NCBI GenBank assembly: GCA_951230915.1
Contig: OX579641.1
Location: 17,772,254-17,836,253 of the forward strand
Direction of reading: 5' to 3'
DNA from: Antitrichia curtipendula
Taxonomy: Eukaryota > Streptophyta > Bryopsida > Hypnales > Leucodontaceae
DNA: 64,000 bases
Part shown: positions 35,275 through 47,049 of the stretch, one piece after another
Layout of the letters: each line of letters starts with the position of its first letter
Numbering within the stretch: the stretch's first letter is position 1
Translations under genes and position numbers: made by a program
Notes under the pieces: generated by a model
The model's database searches: none
What the model was told of the DNA's origin: nothing
The model's input: only the letters and a program-made list of their open reading frames with translations

Positions 35275-36099
35275 TCATATAATCTGACTTTTGTCATTGC
35301 GTTTGCGTACAAATACCAACTTGTATCGAAAAGGTCGAGAAATAAGATTATTGAGAATAGGTATGAAGACTTGCCTCTTACACAAAGAAGTAAGATTATT
35401 GAGAATAGGTATGAAGACTTGTCTCTTACGTAAAGGAGTATATTCCTCTTCAATAGCAACTTTCCACTTTAGCCAATCAAAGCGACGCATTGCTTCCTCA
35501 ATAGTATTTGGTTCGGGATCATTTTTTTTGCAAGGATTTTTTTTTGCAATCATACAAATGAATGATTCATTGATATCAATTGTTGCTCTATCCCAAATAT
35601 CACATGTACCATAGTACATTACAGATAATTTTGTATTCAACTTAGACTTGTTTTGCTTGGAAGCAATAGTTCCTTCCTGAGGAGTTATAGTGATATTAGA
35701 CATAGCTGGAGAATCAGATGTAAGTGATCCTATAAAATTGATAGTGGTTGTTGTAGACATAGTAGAAATAGTATTATCAACCATGGTCTTGTACTTTTGT
35801 GGTTGTTTATCTAGTCCGCATGTCCGTTTACCCAATGGTTGCGAAGTTGGAGTTGTACTGGTTTTTGGCAATGAAACTCGAGCAGGGACATTTTGAGCTT
35901 CATTCACAGAATTTTTGGTAATCTTTGGTGCCTCATTGAATCCATTAGGTGTTTGATCCGCAATCTTTTGCAAGTGCAAAATTTTGGCAACTTCAATTTC
36001 AACCAAAGATGTTCTAGGATCAAGATTCATTGTAAATGTCTCAGGTGCCTTAAACAAGAGGCTTTTAGAATGTTCATGATTAGATGTTTCTCCTTTCAA
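35275..36099 (-). pseudogene. Copia integrase-RT linker and RT start
   Basis: Follows the integrase tail with the plant-copia linker (LDPRTSLVEIEVAKILHLQK, NVPARVSLPK) and then the RT entry (KRQVFIPILNNL, RYKLVFVRKRND). The KRQVF block is duplicated in frame: a 48-bp tandem repeat at 35,343 and 35,391 inserts 16 residues just before the RT core, which would likely disable it. Confidence 0.8.
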
Positions 36100-37047
36100 A
36101 GATGAAAATACGTCTTCTTGAAATCGGCAATTGGTGAAACAGGCACGAAATAGCGTACCAGTTGATGAGTTGATGTAACGAATATTGCTTGGAAAATCAA
36201 ATCTAACATAGAAGCTTTCTTATCGATGAACTCCAATAGTATGGCGTTGAGGTTCTGGAATTTAAATCCATACACGGCATCCAAATATTCGTAAATGAGA
36301 TACATTTGGAACATGTCCCGAAAAAAACTTTTGTGATGAAGCAATCTCCAAAGATGAAAGATAGAGTCGAATTAAAGTTGCAACATGTAGAACTATATGT
36401 CCCCACATAGATGCAGGCAAATTTGCGTGAAGTAGCAATGGTCACGCAATAAGTTGGATCTGCTTAATAAAAGACTCAACTAGTCCATTTTGAGCATACT
36501 CATATGGAAGTGAATAGGTCAAGTCAATCCTCGTTGCAATACAATCATCTTCAAAAGATCTTGATCGAAACTCTTGAGCATTATCCATATGTAGTGTTTT
36601 GATTGGATAACCAAGAAAATGAGCCTAAAAATGGATTAGCATCAAAAGTAAATTGGCAAAAGCCAAATTTCTCGTTGATAACAACGAAACATAAGATTGT
36701 TTTCCTTATGCATCAACTAAAACCAAAAAATACCAAAATGGTCTAGACATAGAATTTATCGAACTACAAATATCACCATGTAGCCTTGAAAGCATTAGTG
36801 GTAATTCATGGAGAAGCTGCCATAATGATGGTTTGGCAATTAACTTGCCTTGAACACATGCTTGACATTTTGTCATTGAATTGACATTTGTTGGTTGTAA
36901 ATTGTGACTAGCAACACATGAAATAATTTTTTTGAATAAAGTAGAGCAAGGATGACCCAATCTTCTATGCCAAAGAGAAGTGTTATTATCTTTATAAGAT
37001 AAAGCAAAACTAGATACAACAAGTGATCGGAATCCAATATAAGCCAT
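36096..37047 (-). pseudogene. Copia GAG-pre-integrase and integrase
   Basis: 37,047-36,706 shows the HHCC-like zinc region (SLWHRRLGHPCSTLFKK, KCQACVQGKL) and the start of the integrase core (LHGDICSSINSMSRPFWYFL, FLVLVDA). The rest of the core is stop-broken to about 36,200, where the C-terminal TGTLFRACFTNCRFQEDVF pattern is read across frames. Confidence 0.8.
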
Positions 37048-37440
37048 TTACCGCAGCAAAGGTTGTTTCTACCACTTTATTATTTTGTACAAAAATCAGA
37101 GCCTCTTGTCTATCTAGAATCTTGGTTGAGAGGTAAAAACCATCGGTGTGCACATCTCGATAGCTGATCAGACTCCGGGATGTAGAGAAATAAAACATAG
37201 CACGCATGCATGTCATGGTGGTGTCCTCAGGCAAGATCACCTTTGATGGTCCCTTCTGAAAATGAAACACATTCGATTCAACTATAGTCATGAAATTTCT
37301 GGTTTACCAAAGTGAAAAATTATTTTCATCAAAAAAATTCTTATCCCGCAGGATTGTATATGTAGTTGCAGAGTCAAGGAGCGCATAAAAAAACTCACCA
37401 GTAGAGGTATCCTCAGCAACATATGTTTTGCGGTCTTCAT
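37010..37440 (-). pseudogene. Copia aspartic protease
   Basis: Across two frames the minus strand reads FYALLDSATTYTILRDKNFF and then VIESN-like and KVILPEDTT text. DSATT occupies the position of the copia DSGAT active site with Gly replaced by Ala, as in several plant copia lines. It lies just downstream of the CACTA-type insertion. Confidence 0.7.
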
Positions 37441-37524
37441 CCGCAAATAGATCCATAGACGCATCCATGGTGTGGACTTCTCGATTTTGAGCTCAAAGTT
37501 TCTTGTTCTCTTGGAACATCTTGA

Positions 37525-37727
37525 CATTAGAAGAAACTTGTGTTTTTTTTGACGCATTTTTTTAGACGTCCACTTTTTTTTTGTTAACAATAACATCAAA
37601 CATAACATTAAGATGCTAGTTTTGACATCAAAATAGCATTCATATGTTAGTTTTAACATAAGTTGTAATATAAAAAAAGTGGATGTCCAAAATAATGCGT
37701 CAGAAAAAACACAGGTTTCTTCTAGTG
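37525..37727. mobile_element. CACTA-type MITE in the copia element
   Basis: 203 bp flanked by the 3-bp duplication TGA (37,522-37,524 and 37,728-37,730). The ends are CATTAGAAGAAACTTGTG and, on the other strand, CACTAGAAGAAACCTGTG. The whole element folds on itself (GACGCAT/ATGCGTC arms, centre ATGCTAGTTTTGACATC). The CACTA ends and 3-bp target are those of the CMC/EnSpm superfamily. It separates gag from protease. Confidence 0.85.
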
Positions 37728-37749
37728 TGACAAAGTAATCTGATGTTCA

Positions 37750-38165
37750 ACAAACATTTGTCAAATGGCCCACTATCCCACATTTGTAGCAAGAATGCAT
37801 CTTTGATGGATGCTTACCCTAACTGTTAGTAAAGAAAGTGTTATTATTCCTTCGTGACTATTGATTATCACAGTTATGGCTATGGCTACCCGATTGTCTA
37901 TAGTGATTTTTCCCATGTTTATATGTTTTAAGTTTAATATTAGAAACCTTGGCAACATGGGACTCAGAAACCGTAGTTCCAGCTGGATGGGCCTCTGTAT
38001 TACGCAAGAGGATTTCGTTTTGCTTTTCAGCAAGTAACAGAGACAAGAGATCTAAGTGATTTTCAAATTTCATGTTTCTATACTATTGTGCAAGAACAAC
38101 AGAGATAGGTGGAAATGTTGAGAGAGTTTTCTCAATCATCTTTGTTTCAAGACCTGGAGGGTTGT
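37750..38165 (-). pseudogene. Copia gag C-terminus with zinc knuckle
   Basis: KMIEKTLSTFPPISVVLAQ near 38,165-38,085, LLSLLLAEKQNEILLRNTEA near 38,050, then CYKCGIVGHLTNVC (37,791-37,750), a perfect CX2CX4HX4C nucleocapsid knuckle. There is a stop or frameshift between the first two parts and a stop immediately after the knuckle. The upstream two thirds of gag are missing. Confidence 0.85.
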
Positions 38166-38364
38166 GCTGGGGAAGGGAATTATTGAAAAGTGCTGGCAAG
38201 GTGGGGGCAGGAGGCCAAGAGGGCTCTGAGAGGGGCGACAGAGCAAAGACTAGGCACCATAGAGAAGGGGGAGGGGGGTAAAGACAAAGCGCCCGGGAGG
38301 GGGGGAGATAGGGAATAGTGGCCGGGAGCACAAGTTGGGAGCATAGAGGCACAAAAATGCACAA
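38166..38364 (-). other. GC-rich foreign segment fused in frame to copia gag
   Basis: About 200 bp of G/A-rich sequence (Pro/Leu/Ser-rich on minus: YLPPSRALCLYPPPPSLW) occupies the place of the gag N-terminus and stays open in frame into LETKMIEKTLSTF. Composition is unlike the rest of the element. It may be captured host sequence or a rearrangement. Confidence 0.6.
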
Positions 38365-38480
38365 AAGAGAGATGGATGGGGAAAGGGACTTCTAAAAGCC
38401 TCCTCCTAAATAAATAAAAAATTAGACGTACAGAAACTCAAGAAATGCAAAGACAAAAGTATTAGAGCGTGTTGATAACG

Positions 38481-38698
38481 TGTTAAGAACAAAATCTAAA
38501 CAAAACACAAAAGGTAGTCCACAACCAACATACACAAGAATAAAGAAGTGTCATTAGGAAGAAAGTATACAAACATAAACAAGGAGGGAGAAGATGAATA
38601 GTACTCTTCTCCCATTTGTCAAAAGAATTCCCATCTAGTCACTAGTTGATTATCAAGTAGAAAAGAGAGCATATTAAGTTAATAATATAATCTTAACA
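38481..38698 (-). repeat. Copia 5' LTR
   Basis: 218 bp, same ends as the other LTR. Its outer edge, followed by AAATT, lies about 550 bp beyond the stop codon of the neighbouring minus-strand gene. Confidence 0.92.
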
Positions 38699-38703
38699 AA
38701 ATT

Positions 38704-39246
38704 GTTTGGCAATGTAGAAAACTACCCTCAAACAAAAACTGGAGCCAAAACATTTTGTAGCTGTCTCATACACCATGATTGAAAAAACATATATAGTGTA
38801 CCAAGGCTGAAAGAGATGTTTCCGATAGAGAGAAATATGCAAAGTTGAAAACAAGAAACACTGTTTCTTCTCATTTCAGATTGTGTACCCTCGTATCTTG
38901 AATATCAAAAATAATATGTACAAATATATCTTTAATGGCGTTCTCTCCATCTGCGCAGCCACAAATACTGACGTATTTACATCACCAGAGCTGGTCTTCT
39001 AGAAATTATCGTTTGGGGAATTGCCTGAGGTTGCATCCCAAGGTCTACATTCTCTCAGAATAACTGCTGATAAAGCAGCAGCAGCCTACACGACATTGAG
39101 CTGTTTACAAATGTCCTAGACTACAGATAGATACCATTTTCTGAGACCATAACTTAAAAATCTGATATTTGCAATAACGTCATTTGCAGCTCACAAGATT
39201 AATCCCTAATGGATGAAGTACGGTGAACAGCTTTGCTCGATCAGAA
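38704..39246 (-). other. 3' UTR / downstream flank of the membrane-protein gene
   Basis: Unique sequence between the gene's stop and the copia insertion, probably containing the 3' UTR. I cannot fix a poly(A) site. Confidence 0.4.
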
Positions 39247-40912
39247 TCAAAATGTATGGTAGAGAGCTGCGGTGAACATTACAGCCATGCAAGCTGCAAA
39301 AAGGGCCACAACGCCTGCTGGACTTCCCTCTCGTTTCACGAGACAGCGTTCACCTGTTCACAAAAAAAACACGCAAAATGTAATGAGCAAATGAGAGCCC
39401 TGCCAGATCCAGAGCTACACAAAAAGCAGCAGTCGAACTAAACAATACTCATCACAAACATTCCTTCTTTTCTTATTATCAACAATTGCAGTGCCACTCT
39501 AATTGGCTGATCGGTTTCTACTGAGATAACACTGCTTCAGCCATTCTAGAGCTGCTTTAATGCCTTTTTAGTGTGAATAATAAAGATCAAATTTTGAAAA
39601 AGCACTAAAAAGACACGAAAAAGACTTGGGAATGGCAAAAAAAACAATGCCATTTCAGCATTGACTCATCAACTAATTGACGTAACCCTGAAATAGATTG
39701 AAAATCAGTGGGGACGGACTTTTGTAATGGCCAAGCCCTTACAGTCGTATAATTGCATTCAGAATTCACAGTATCAGCACGTTGCAAATAATAAGCTCCA
39801 GCTATTGACCAAGTAGAGAGAGCAGATAAGCTTGGAACCCATTTCATACCTGTCCACACCATAACACCCACAGATGCTCCCAGCCCAAGGATGTAGGCAT
39901 CAATACCCGTCCGTCTGCAGGAAAAATACCATATTCAGACATAGGATGGTCAAGCAACCAGTATTTCAATTTTGTTCAGTGACTAATTTAAGCTTCAGAA
40001 AAGAAGAGAAAAGAAATACCAAGAGTCACTACGCCAGCAGGAGGGAGGGACTTACGCATTGAGACGCAGAGCTGAAATTGTTAGGAGACCAAAAAGAGCA
40101 AGAGCCGTACGGAAGAACTCAAAGTCCAGACTATCGTCCTTCACCCAAACAGCAATGCAGTATCCAACATGGAAAGCTGCGAATGCTAGCGTGAGTATGG
40201 GCAACAAAAATATATGATCCTCACCGTCATCGTCCCCTCCGCCACCACCACCATTACCATCACCACCATCACCACCCTTTCCATTATTAGGAGGACCACC
40301 TGAATAATTGAATCAAATATGTCAATCAGCCGGAGGAATTTAGTGCAGCAGTATTAATACATATGGAAAACACAGTTCCAAAAACTCCGCATCACTTCTA
40401 TCAAATGGCCCATTCATGGGCAATAGCATCATAACCTAGAAGTATGTATCCTCCAGGTGCTAGAGGAATTGGGATAACGATGCATAAGGAAACCATACTA
40501 CATATAAAATGACTCCATGGCTGTAATACAATGACGTCTAGGGCAGATGCGTACCTGTGGTCTCTTTGATTTCTTTTTCATTCTTTTTCCCATACCCATT
40601 CATCATCTCCACGGCCCACGGACTGTACCGTATCTCTAAACTGGTGCGAGCACTCATGTCACTCCAGTTCTTCTCTACCAAGTACTCAGGTAAGGGGGCA
40701 TCGTCGTCTCTATAGCAAACAACTGCCGGATAAGTTGTAGCCATCCTGGGAGGCTCTTCAGGATGAAGGCGAGGCATCAACATATCTTCTCGTGGCAAAA
40801 AAGAAGAAACGGTAACACTAGATAGGACGTTCGTTTTGGATCGCAAAATTCCGCATGATAATAGGCCTTGTAAGTTGCCTTGGCACCAGAGGGTACCCAC
40901 AAATTGTGCCAT
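39247..40912 (-). CDS. Predicted plastid-targeted four-helix membrane protein, family unrecognised
   Basis: Four coding exons on minus: 40,912-40,555, 40,299-40,056, 39,914-39,850 and 39,353-39,247 (TGA). All introns are GT..AG and the phases (1, 2, 1) agree, giving 257 residues. The start chosen is the Met of MAQFVGTLWCQG; the first 40 residues are Ser/Thr/Leu-rich with few acids, like a chloroplast transit peptide. A Gly/Asp-rich linker spans 120-147. Predicted membrane helices: about 149-172 (IFLLPILTLAFAAFHVGYCI), 182-199, 205-222 (IDAYILGLGASVGVMVW) and 235-254 (AGVVALFAACMAVMFTAALY). I do not recognise the family; a small plastid envelope or thylakoid transporter is possible but not shown. 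Exon consistency makes the model strong. Confidence 0.8.
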
Positions 40913-42692
40913 AATAACGGCTGGAGGTTGTTGACTGAATTGGCCTGGTAAAATCAATGCAATTGTTTTGAACTAGTTTTGATAAAGTATGCCTTACGAG
41001 CTCCGACTATTGGAAAATCCAGTCGTAAAGGAAAGATTCATTCGATACTGAATACGAGGCCATGAAAGGTCGTTTGTTACAATTCTACAACACCGAACTA
41101 GTCATGAGCTCTGCCAAATGCCTGTCAACAGAAAACAACAATCACATGGAGGTCAAACGTGGCTAGAGGTTACATAAAGGATATATCACTGGCTTTCAAG
41201 TAGGGCGGACGCAATATTTGACATAGATTAAAGAGGGAACGAAGATTGCGATAACTATTTACTAATTAATTCATCTCAGTCATTCATTTCAGAAAGAGGA
41301 TGAAGAACAATAAGGTAGGGGACACTAAACCCGTTACGGACCTGATCTCGTCTACAATTGACGGACACCTGTTACCAACAGAAACTCATCTAATTGTACA
41401 CTCGGTTCGCCTTCAATCAGCAAGTGGTGTAAGCATGACTTGGTAAAATAGCTACGGCCGCTGGTCCTTGAATAGGCACGGGGCTGTCTACTGTCCCTTC
41501 AATAGTAGACAACCCACTTTGAAATTGCTCAAGGAACTACAACCTCCCACTTTGAAAATGCTAATGAAATTCATAAATAGTGATAAATATTTGATCTCGT
41601 AAGAGAGTTTGGCTCTCGTACCCAAAGTGAGCTCTCCAGTGAGCTCTATTGAGTGATCTCCCAATGAAGCACACTTCTACATATTGGTAAAAATGCTTAA
41701 AAGTGACGAAAATAGTATACTGTACTTTTCACGTCTGTAATGACATTGCAGAACCCTAACCCCCCAAAAAATCCACGGCAAACAAACTGAGTCGTCGTGA
41801 GTACTAAAACCCTAAAAGAGCCCCCAACGAAATGTATACCTACACATAACCTCAGCAAGCACCAACCTCCACCTCCACAAACCAAACGCAGTTAAAAACT
41901 GCACAAAAACTAACAAGCCATTCACGCAACAAGAACTGTCCGAACACCGTCCGGACGTCCGGACACCACCAACGCACCATCCGGAATTCCGCACCACAAG
42001 AAAAACCTATAAAAAAATAAAATTCTCTTTCACCCTAAAATTTATCTTAATTAACTCAAACTCCTCAATACACTCCCTAACAGAGCACTGACTCTTCCAA
42101 CTCCAAAGTTAAGCACCGCAATGTAATCAAAACACCTCTAAAGTCATCCAAGGAGACTAAATTCATCAAAAAAACTCTCTCCAGTTAAAGCTTTTGCAAC
42201 TTCTGATTCTCAAAACCAACTTCAACTCTACACTACAAGCGAAAAACTCATCAACCAACACTCCGTGCAATAAAAACGAACCAAACTCCAGCTCAGCTAC
42301 AAGACGAATTCAACTCCACATGCGAAATTCGAAACCAAACCGTCCAATTCGATAAACCTACTTTCAACAACACCAAACTCCAACCTCACATACTCCCCCA
42401 AAACCCGATTAGAGGCCCCCAAACACCACCAAACGACGAAAGAGAGCAAAATTGGATTACGGTCAGTCTCCAGCAACGCACACTGAAATTTCAGCTCACA
42501 AATTTCATCTCAACAAATCTCAATAACTAAGAACAACACCATCCAAGCTCAAATAACGCCCACAATTAGCCAATTAGGGTCCAAAACACAGCGAAACAGA
42601 ATACCAACTGCAACACCAACTGCCTACCATCAAAATTGAACTACAATTGGTTTCCCGAACCGCGAACTGAATGCGAATCTCTTCGTTCTTAC
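40555..42692 (-). other. Upstream intron of the membrane-protein gene (within 40,945-42,692)
   Basis: A good acceptor (TTTTACCAG) lies at 40,945-40,953 before the first coding exon and a good donor (GTCCAG|GTAAGA) at 42,692. This predicts a 1.75-kb intron in the 5' UTR, which is C/A-rich from 41,750 to 42,660. The first exon cannot contribute in-frame coding sequence: its donor phase does not match. Confidence 0.5.
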
Positions 42693-43110
42693 CTGGACCC
42701 CCTGCAACCGTGAATTCTATCTCCCGCTCCATGCAAAACCCTAAGCGCGCATTTTCTCCAGCCGAGTTCAGTCAAAACCGGTGTTGTGAGGCTTAAAATG
42801 CTCGTAAGGACAAGGCGATTGAAGTTCCGTAGATTGTGTGCAGGTGCGGAGTAAAATTTGGGAAGAGCGATGGTGAAGGGGAGATTGTCCTCGGAGGTCT
42901 TCCGAAGATCTTCCGCGGAATGATGAAAGAGATGACCCGGCCTTTCCATGGGCGAGGGAGGCACGGGGGAGAAGAGGGGAAGGGGTGACCCGGGGTTTCG
43001 TGGAGTCGGTCTGGAGAGTCGAGGTGTGAGGATTGTGTGGCAGGTGAAGTGGGCCACTGGGGTGCACCGGCCCCTCGCCTCGCCTCGTACTATTGGTTTG
43101 GATGAACGGA
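42693..43110 (-). promoter_or_regulatory. GC-rich first exon and promoter region
   Basis: A sharp local rise in GC and CpG against the flanks, ending in the donor at 42,692. It is most simply the non-coding first exon and core promoter of the minus-strand gene. Overlapping frames on both strands here reflect composition, not coding. Confidence 0.5.
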
Positions 43111-44560
43111 GTGTGTTTTCATTCGTCCAGGAGGGTCATGGGGCTGGAAAGGAGTGATTTTTGAACACATTTAGGCGTGTGGCCAGCATGATGTTTGTGG
43201 GGCGACAACTCGGGGGGTTCAAAACGTTGGCTAGGAGTAGACCACATATGGCCTTGTGGGAAAATTGGGAAAATTGCAGGAATTTTTTGATTGACCCCCA
43301 TACAATAGAATTAGTCATAAAGTGCGTAGAATGCAGGACCACAAGTTGGAGTTTGGGAAAAAAACCCTCCTTGGAGCACTAAAACTGAAGTCCAATGGAG
43401 TTTGGTGTTGTGTATCTTTTGTATTATTCTTAGTTAAACCTTCTTTTGACACATGTTTACAACACACAAGAGGAACTTTATGATTAATTCTAATAATATG
43501 GAAATTTTCTAATTCATATTTGGAATCAAGGACCTGAAATTACTCTTGGAAGGTTACAAATTATGAAATTAATTGCTCCATAAGAGAAGCACATTTTTAC
43601 ATATACTTGTCTTTGATGTTTTTGCACCCTTGCTACCATATGATCACATGTAGACATTCTAGTCTTGGTCAAAAAATTTAGTTTTGGGAATCCTTCCAAA
43701 AAAGAAGAAAGTACTTCAACCACTCTAAGTAGTTGGCGTAGTTGAAGAATCTGTTCATTTAGAGTTCATGTCAAACTCTAAAAAGTCATTTTGACTGACT
43801 TCTAGACTATGTATCTTTGTAAGAAGGGAGACTCTATACTAACTATGTATTTCTTAAAATAAAGGAAGGAAGATTAGGATTCTATTAAGGAATAGTTTGA
43901 ATAAGTGATTAGGCAAAAAAGAAGGTTAGAGACGAGGAGCTTGATTGTAGTAAATGTTTTGAAATAGGTCGAGTGCATTAGGAAGCATTTGATTGTTTTT
44001 GAGTTTCCATTTTTAGAATAGAATGTATGCGGAGTATTTAATGGCTATGTTGTTAATTGTAGGGAGGATGTGTTTTATACTTGGAGTACTAGAAATGGAA
44101 ATTTGAAGTTATTGGTAGAGTGATTGCATTGAGGGTGTATGTGTGGTGCCACAAGGGCCAACATTGTTGGCGAATAGTAGTTGTGTATTCCAACCAAGGG
44201 TGCGAGTATTAGTAATGAGGAATTTATATTTACTTATAGTGTGTGCCACAAACCTCTAGGGATAATTTGTCACTATAGTATGTAGATTCATTGAAGAATC
44301 CTCCCTACTTTTGAAGCAAGACAACTAATAAACGTGGAACTTGGATTTTATTTCTTAAATACTAGCCAATGTGATCCAACTTGGAGCATTTCATAAGGTT
44401 TTAATCCCTAAAAGACTTCAGATTATTAAATAACTTGGGTAGGCTTTATTGTATATTGACTTCACAATTTGTAATTTTGCATTAAAATTTTATGATGGAT
44501 GCTAGTCATCCTAATCAACATGTGAGGATTTGCTTCATGTCACTCCAATAAATATTGAAA
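43111..44560. other. Non-coding stretch
   Basis: I see no gene or defined repeat. Short frames at 43,119-43,382 and 43,526-43,723 carry no domain. Confidence 0.5.
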
Positions 44561-45959
44561 AAGTTAGAGGATTTTTTTCAATTTCAATGTTGAACCATCT
44601 AACTTAAAACTTATTTTAAAATTTATTAATTAATTCTATTGGATTATATAGATTTTGACTTACTCAAAAACATTTGAGTCGTTCAATTCCGAATGACGTG
44701 AAAGTTATGAGGAGTTTTGCTTTGCAACAATGAAGGTAGAAAAAACAAACAAAGTCGTTTCTTTGATTTTGAAATTTCTGAATGTAAAGAAGAAGAAAGG
44801 ATAATAATTCTTATTAGAACATTTTTACTATTGGAATTAACAATATTCAATTACTTGTTAAAGTTATTAGAATATTAAGGGTTTTTTTTCAATTAGTACT
44901 ACCTTCTATTTTATAAATTTTTTTAAGATGAATATGATATTATTTTTAGATAATTCTTTTACATATATTCTCAAACAATTTTCCAACATATTGACTAAAA
45001 GAAAAAAGTTACAACACATATGTTTTTTTTCCTAAGAATGTTGAAAGACCAAAAAATTCTTTTGGAAGGGTCAAAAAAGTCTATATTTTTGAAGTTTAGG
45101 CACATTGAACTTGCAATTGGTTGGAATATTTACTCTAAATTTTGAAAAGATGTACTTGAAGAAGTTAGCTAAATGATCCTATAGTTGGAATTGTTAGACA
45201 ATAAAGATAGATGAAGATTTAACCTTGCTTTGGGTATGAGTAGTTTGAAGTAGTTTGGGGACTCTAAATATGAAAGAACTTTAGGAGTTATATCCTTCAA
45301 AGGGCAAGGCCTTGTTGATTGGTACATTGATTTGTCCCAATAGAGAGGGGGGAATTTATTTATCTATAGCATTAGCAATAACACAAAAATTTGCTTTTCA
45401 TATAAATTGGTATAACCCCTACAATCCCAAGACCTTTTTTTCATTAAAAAACAATCAAAACAATCATTCTTATTGCAAAGAGCAAAATAATTTGAACATT
45501 GTTTTTTTTCATATGTAACTTTGGGATCTTTCACTAAGCAATTATAAGAATGTATGAAAAAAATTTAGAAACTTTGATCACATAGATTGTAAGATATTTG
45601 CATTTGGAGTGAAGAAAACAAGTTTTTTTGCACCTTACTTGACTAGTTTTTTGGCTTTGAATTTTTTTTTAACTTAAAATTTTTGCACTACTGATTTTGA
45701 TTTAAAAAAAAATTATATTGAAGAATTGAGTTGAGAGTTGGAAAAAATAAAATTTAAATACACTTGATTTTCATTTAAAAGAAATTGTTGTATAGAAATA
45801 GGTATAGAATAGAAGGAAAACTTAAATTAGTGATAGTTCTTAGATGGAATTAAAATATACTAATTCTAATAATAAGATTTTTTAGCAAGCAAAGTCAACT
45901 ATGTGAAGTTTTTTTTTTTTCAGTTTGTCTTTGAGGCACATGAATAGGTTTAGGAAATT
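44561..45959. repeat. Degraded TTAA-family body sequence
   Basis: Text near 44,660-44,720 (GTCGTTCAATTCCGAATGACGTGAAAGTTATGAGG, in pieces) resembles the B-type body, and 45,570-45,660 resembles 49,970-50,050 (AACTTTGATCACATAGATTG). Ends are lost. Confidence 0.4.
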
Positions 45960-47049
45960 CACTAGAAGAAAAATGTATCCTCTACAACCAACTGCAATGC
46001 AACTATGTGTCCTATACAATTGTCCTATGATTGTAGCCCTCTGTATAACTGTATTTGCACCAAATTTGACGTGAACAAAGTTATATGTTGTTGTAGTCGC
46101 AAAGTAGTTGCAAAGTGAAGTTTAGGATTACATGGATGTATCAAAAGAATTGATGTGAGGTATTCTACATCCAATATTCCTTACAATTGTCGATGTGGAC
46201 AACTTTCTATTATGTAGAGTCTAGTGAGTCAAACTATAGTTGCATAGAATCTAAATTCAACTGCATTCAATTAGAATTCAACTTGAAAGCAATTAAAATG
46301 CAACTCGAAAGCAACTAGACTACAACTAGAGTTCAACTGGAAAACAATTACAATTGTCCTATATCAATTATCAAGAGTACCATTAGGTTGGACATATAAG
46401 AATTATAAGTTATAGCATTCTTACTTAATGAATTCTAATTATGGGATTTCAATATTTCTACAATTTGTAGACTTCTATAATTTGTAGATTTCTATAGCTT
46501 GTAGATTTCTATAATTTATAGATTTTTGCAGTCTATAGAAATCACCAAATATTTGAAGTCTAAAAAATTTTAGAACTTGTGAAATCGTAAAGTTTTTGTA
46601 AATTGGTGAAATCTATCTAATATCAATATTTGGATTTGATAATCTAAAAAAGAAGCTAGATCTGAAATTTTGATATCTACAAATCATTGAAATTAAAACT
46701 TCAAAATCTACAAATCATAAACAAATCATAATTGAGTTGCAAACAAGTTGCAAATCAGTTGTAAACAGGTTGCAAATAAGTTGCGAATGAATTGCAAACA
46801 AGTTGCACACGAATTGAAAACAAGTTGCACACAAGCAAGTTCCACATCAAAAACCACGTCAGAAGAGTTCATTGATGAACTTCCACATAGACTATCGAAT
46901 GAGATCAAACTCTTGCATCTATTTTGCAACTAGTGCAACTTGTCCATTGCAACTGAGGTCTCTAAATTATCACCCAATTGCAAACACCCCTTGCAACTAC
47001 AAAACCAATTGCAAACTGTAGTTGCTAAACCCCTCATTTTCTTCTAGTG
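45960..47049. mobile_element. Non-autonomous CACTA element
   Basis: 1,090 bp flanked by the 3-bp duplication ATT (45,957-45,959 and 47,050-47,052). Ends are CACTAGAAGAAAAATG and CACTAGAAGAAAATGAGG on the two strands, sharing CACTAGAAGAAA with the MITE at 37,525. Both subterminal regions are crowded with GTTGCA/TGCAAC words, like the subterminal transposase-binding repeats of EnSpm elements. It has no transposase. Confidence 0.88.
46734..46832. repeat. 11-bp tandem array inside the CACTA element
   Basis: Nine consecutive 11-bp units of the form AAGTTGCAAAC (46,734, 46,745 ... 46,822) with substitutions that tend to alternate. The period is close to one helical turn, so the GTTGCA core would face the same side of the DNA. 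Confidence 0.9.

Larger units (their letters stand above)
33367..38698 (-). mobile_element. Complete Ty1/copia LTR retrotransposon, inactive
   Basis: The 5,332-bp element is bounded by 218-bp LTRs beginning TGTTAAG and ending CTTAACA, and by a 5-bp target duplication AAATT (33,362-33,366 and 38,699-38,703). It reads on minus: 5' LTR 38,698-38,481, gag C-terminus with zinc knuckle, protease, GAG-pre-integrase, integrase, reverse transcriptase, RNase H, polypurine tract GCAAGGAAGAG next to the 3' LTR. That order (integrase before RT) is diagnostic of copia. The sequence after the 5' LTR (TTATCAACACGCTC) is primer-binding-site-like. Frameshifts and stops interrupt pol, and the gag N-terminus is replaced by unrelated GC-rich sequence. 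Confidence 0.92.

Noticed and set aside
39605..39871. Minus frame overlapping the third exon of the membrane-protein gene
   Set aside because: It is read-through of the exon at 39,850-39,914 into the following intron.
42689..43301. Long Pro/Ser-rich frames on both strands in the GC-rich region
   Set aside because: They mirror each other and end at a splice donor whose phase does not fit the next exon; better explained as a non-coding first exon and promoter.
46734..46832. CRISPR-like array
   Set aside because: Units are directly adjacent with no spacers and the genome is eukaryotic.
46726..46933. Leu/Cys-rich repeated peptide on minus at 46.7-46.9 kb
   Set aside because: A translation of the 11-bp array (33 bp gives an 11-residue period); no start context or homology.
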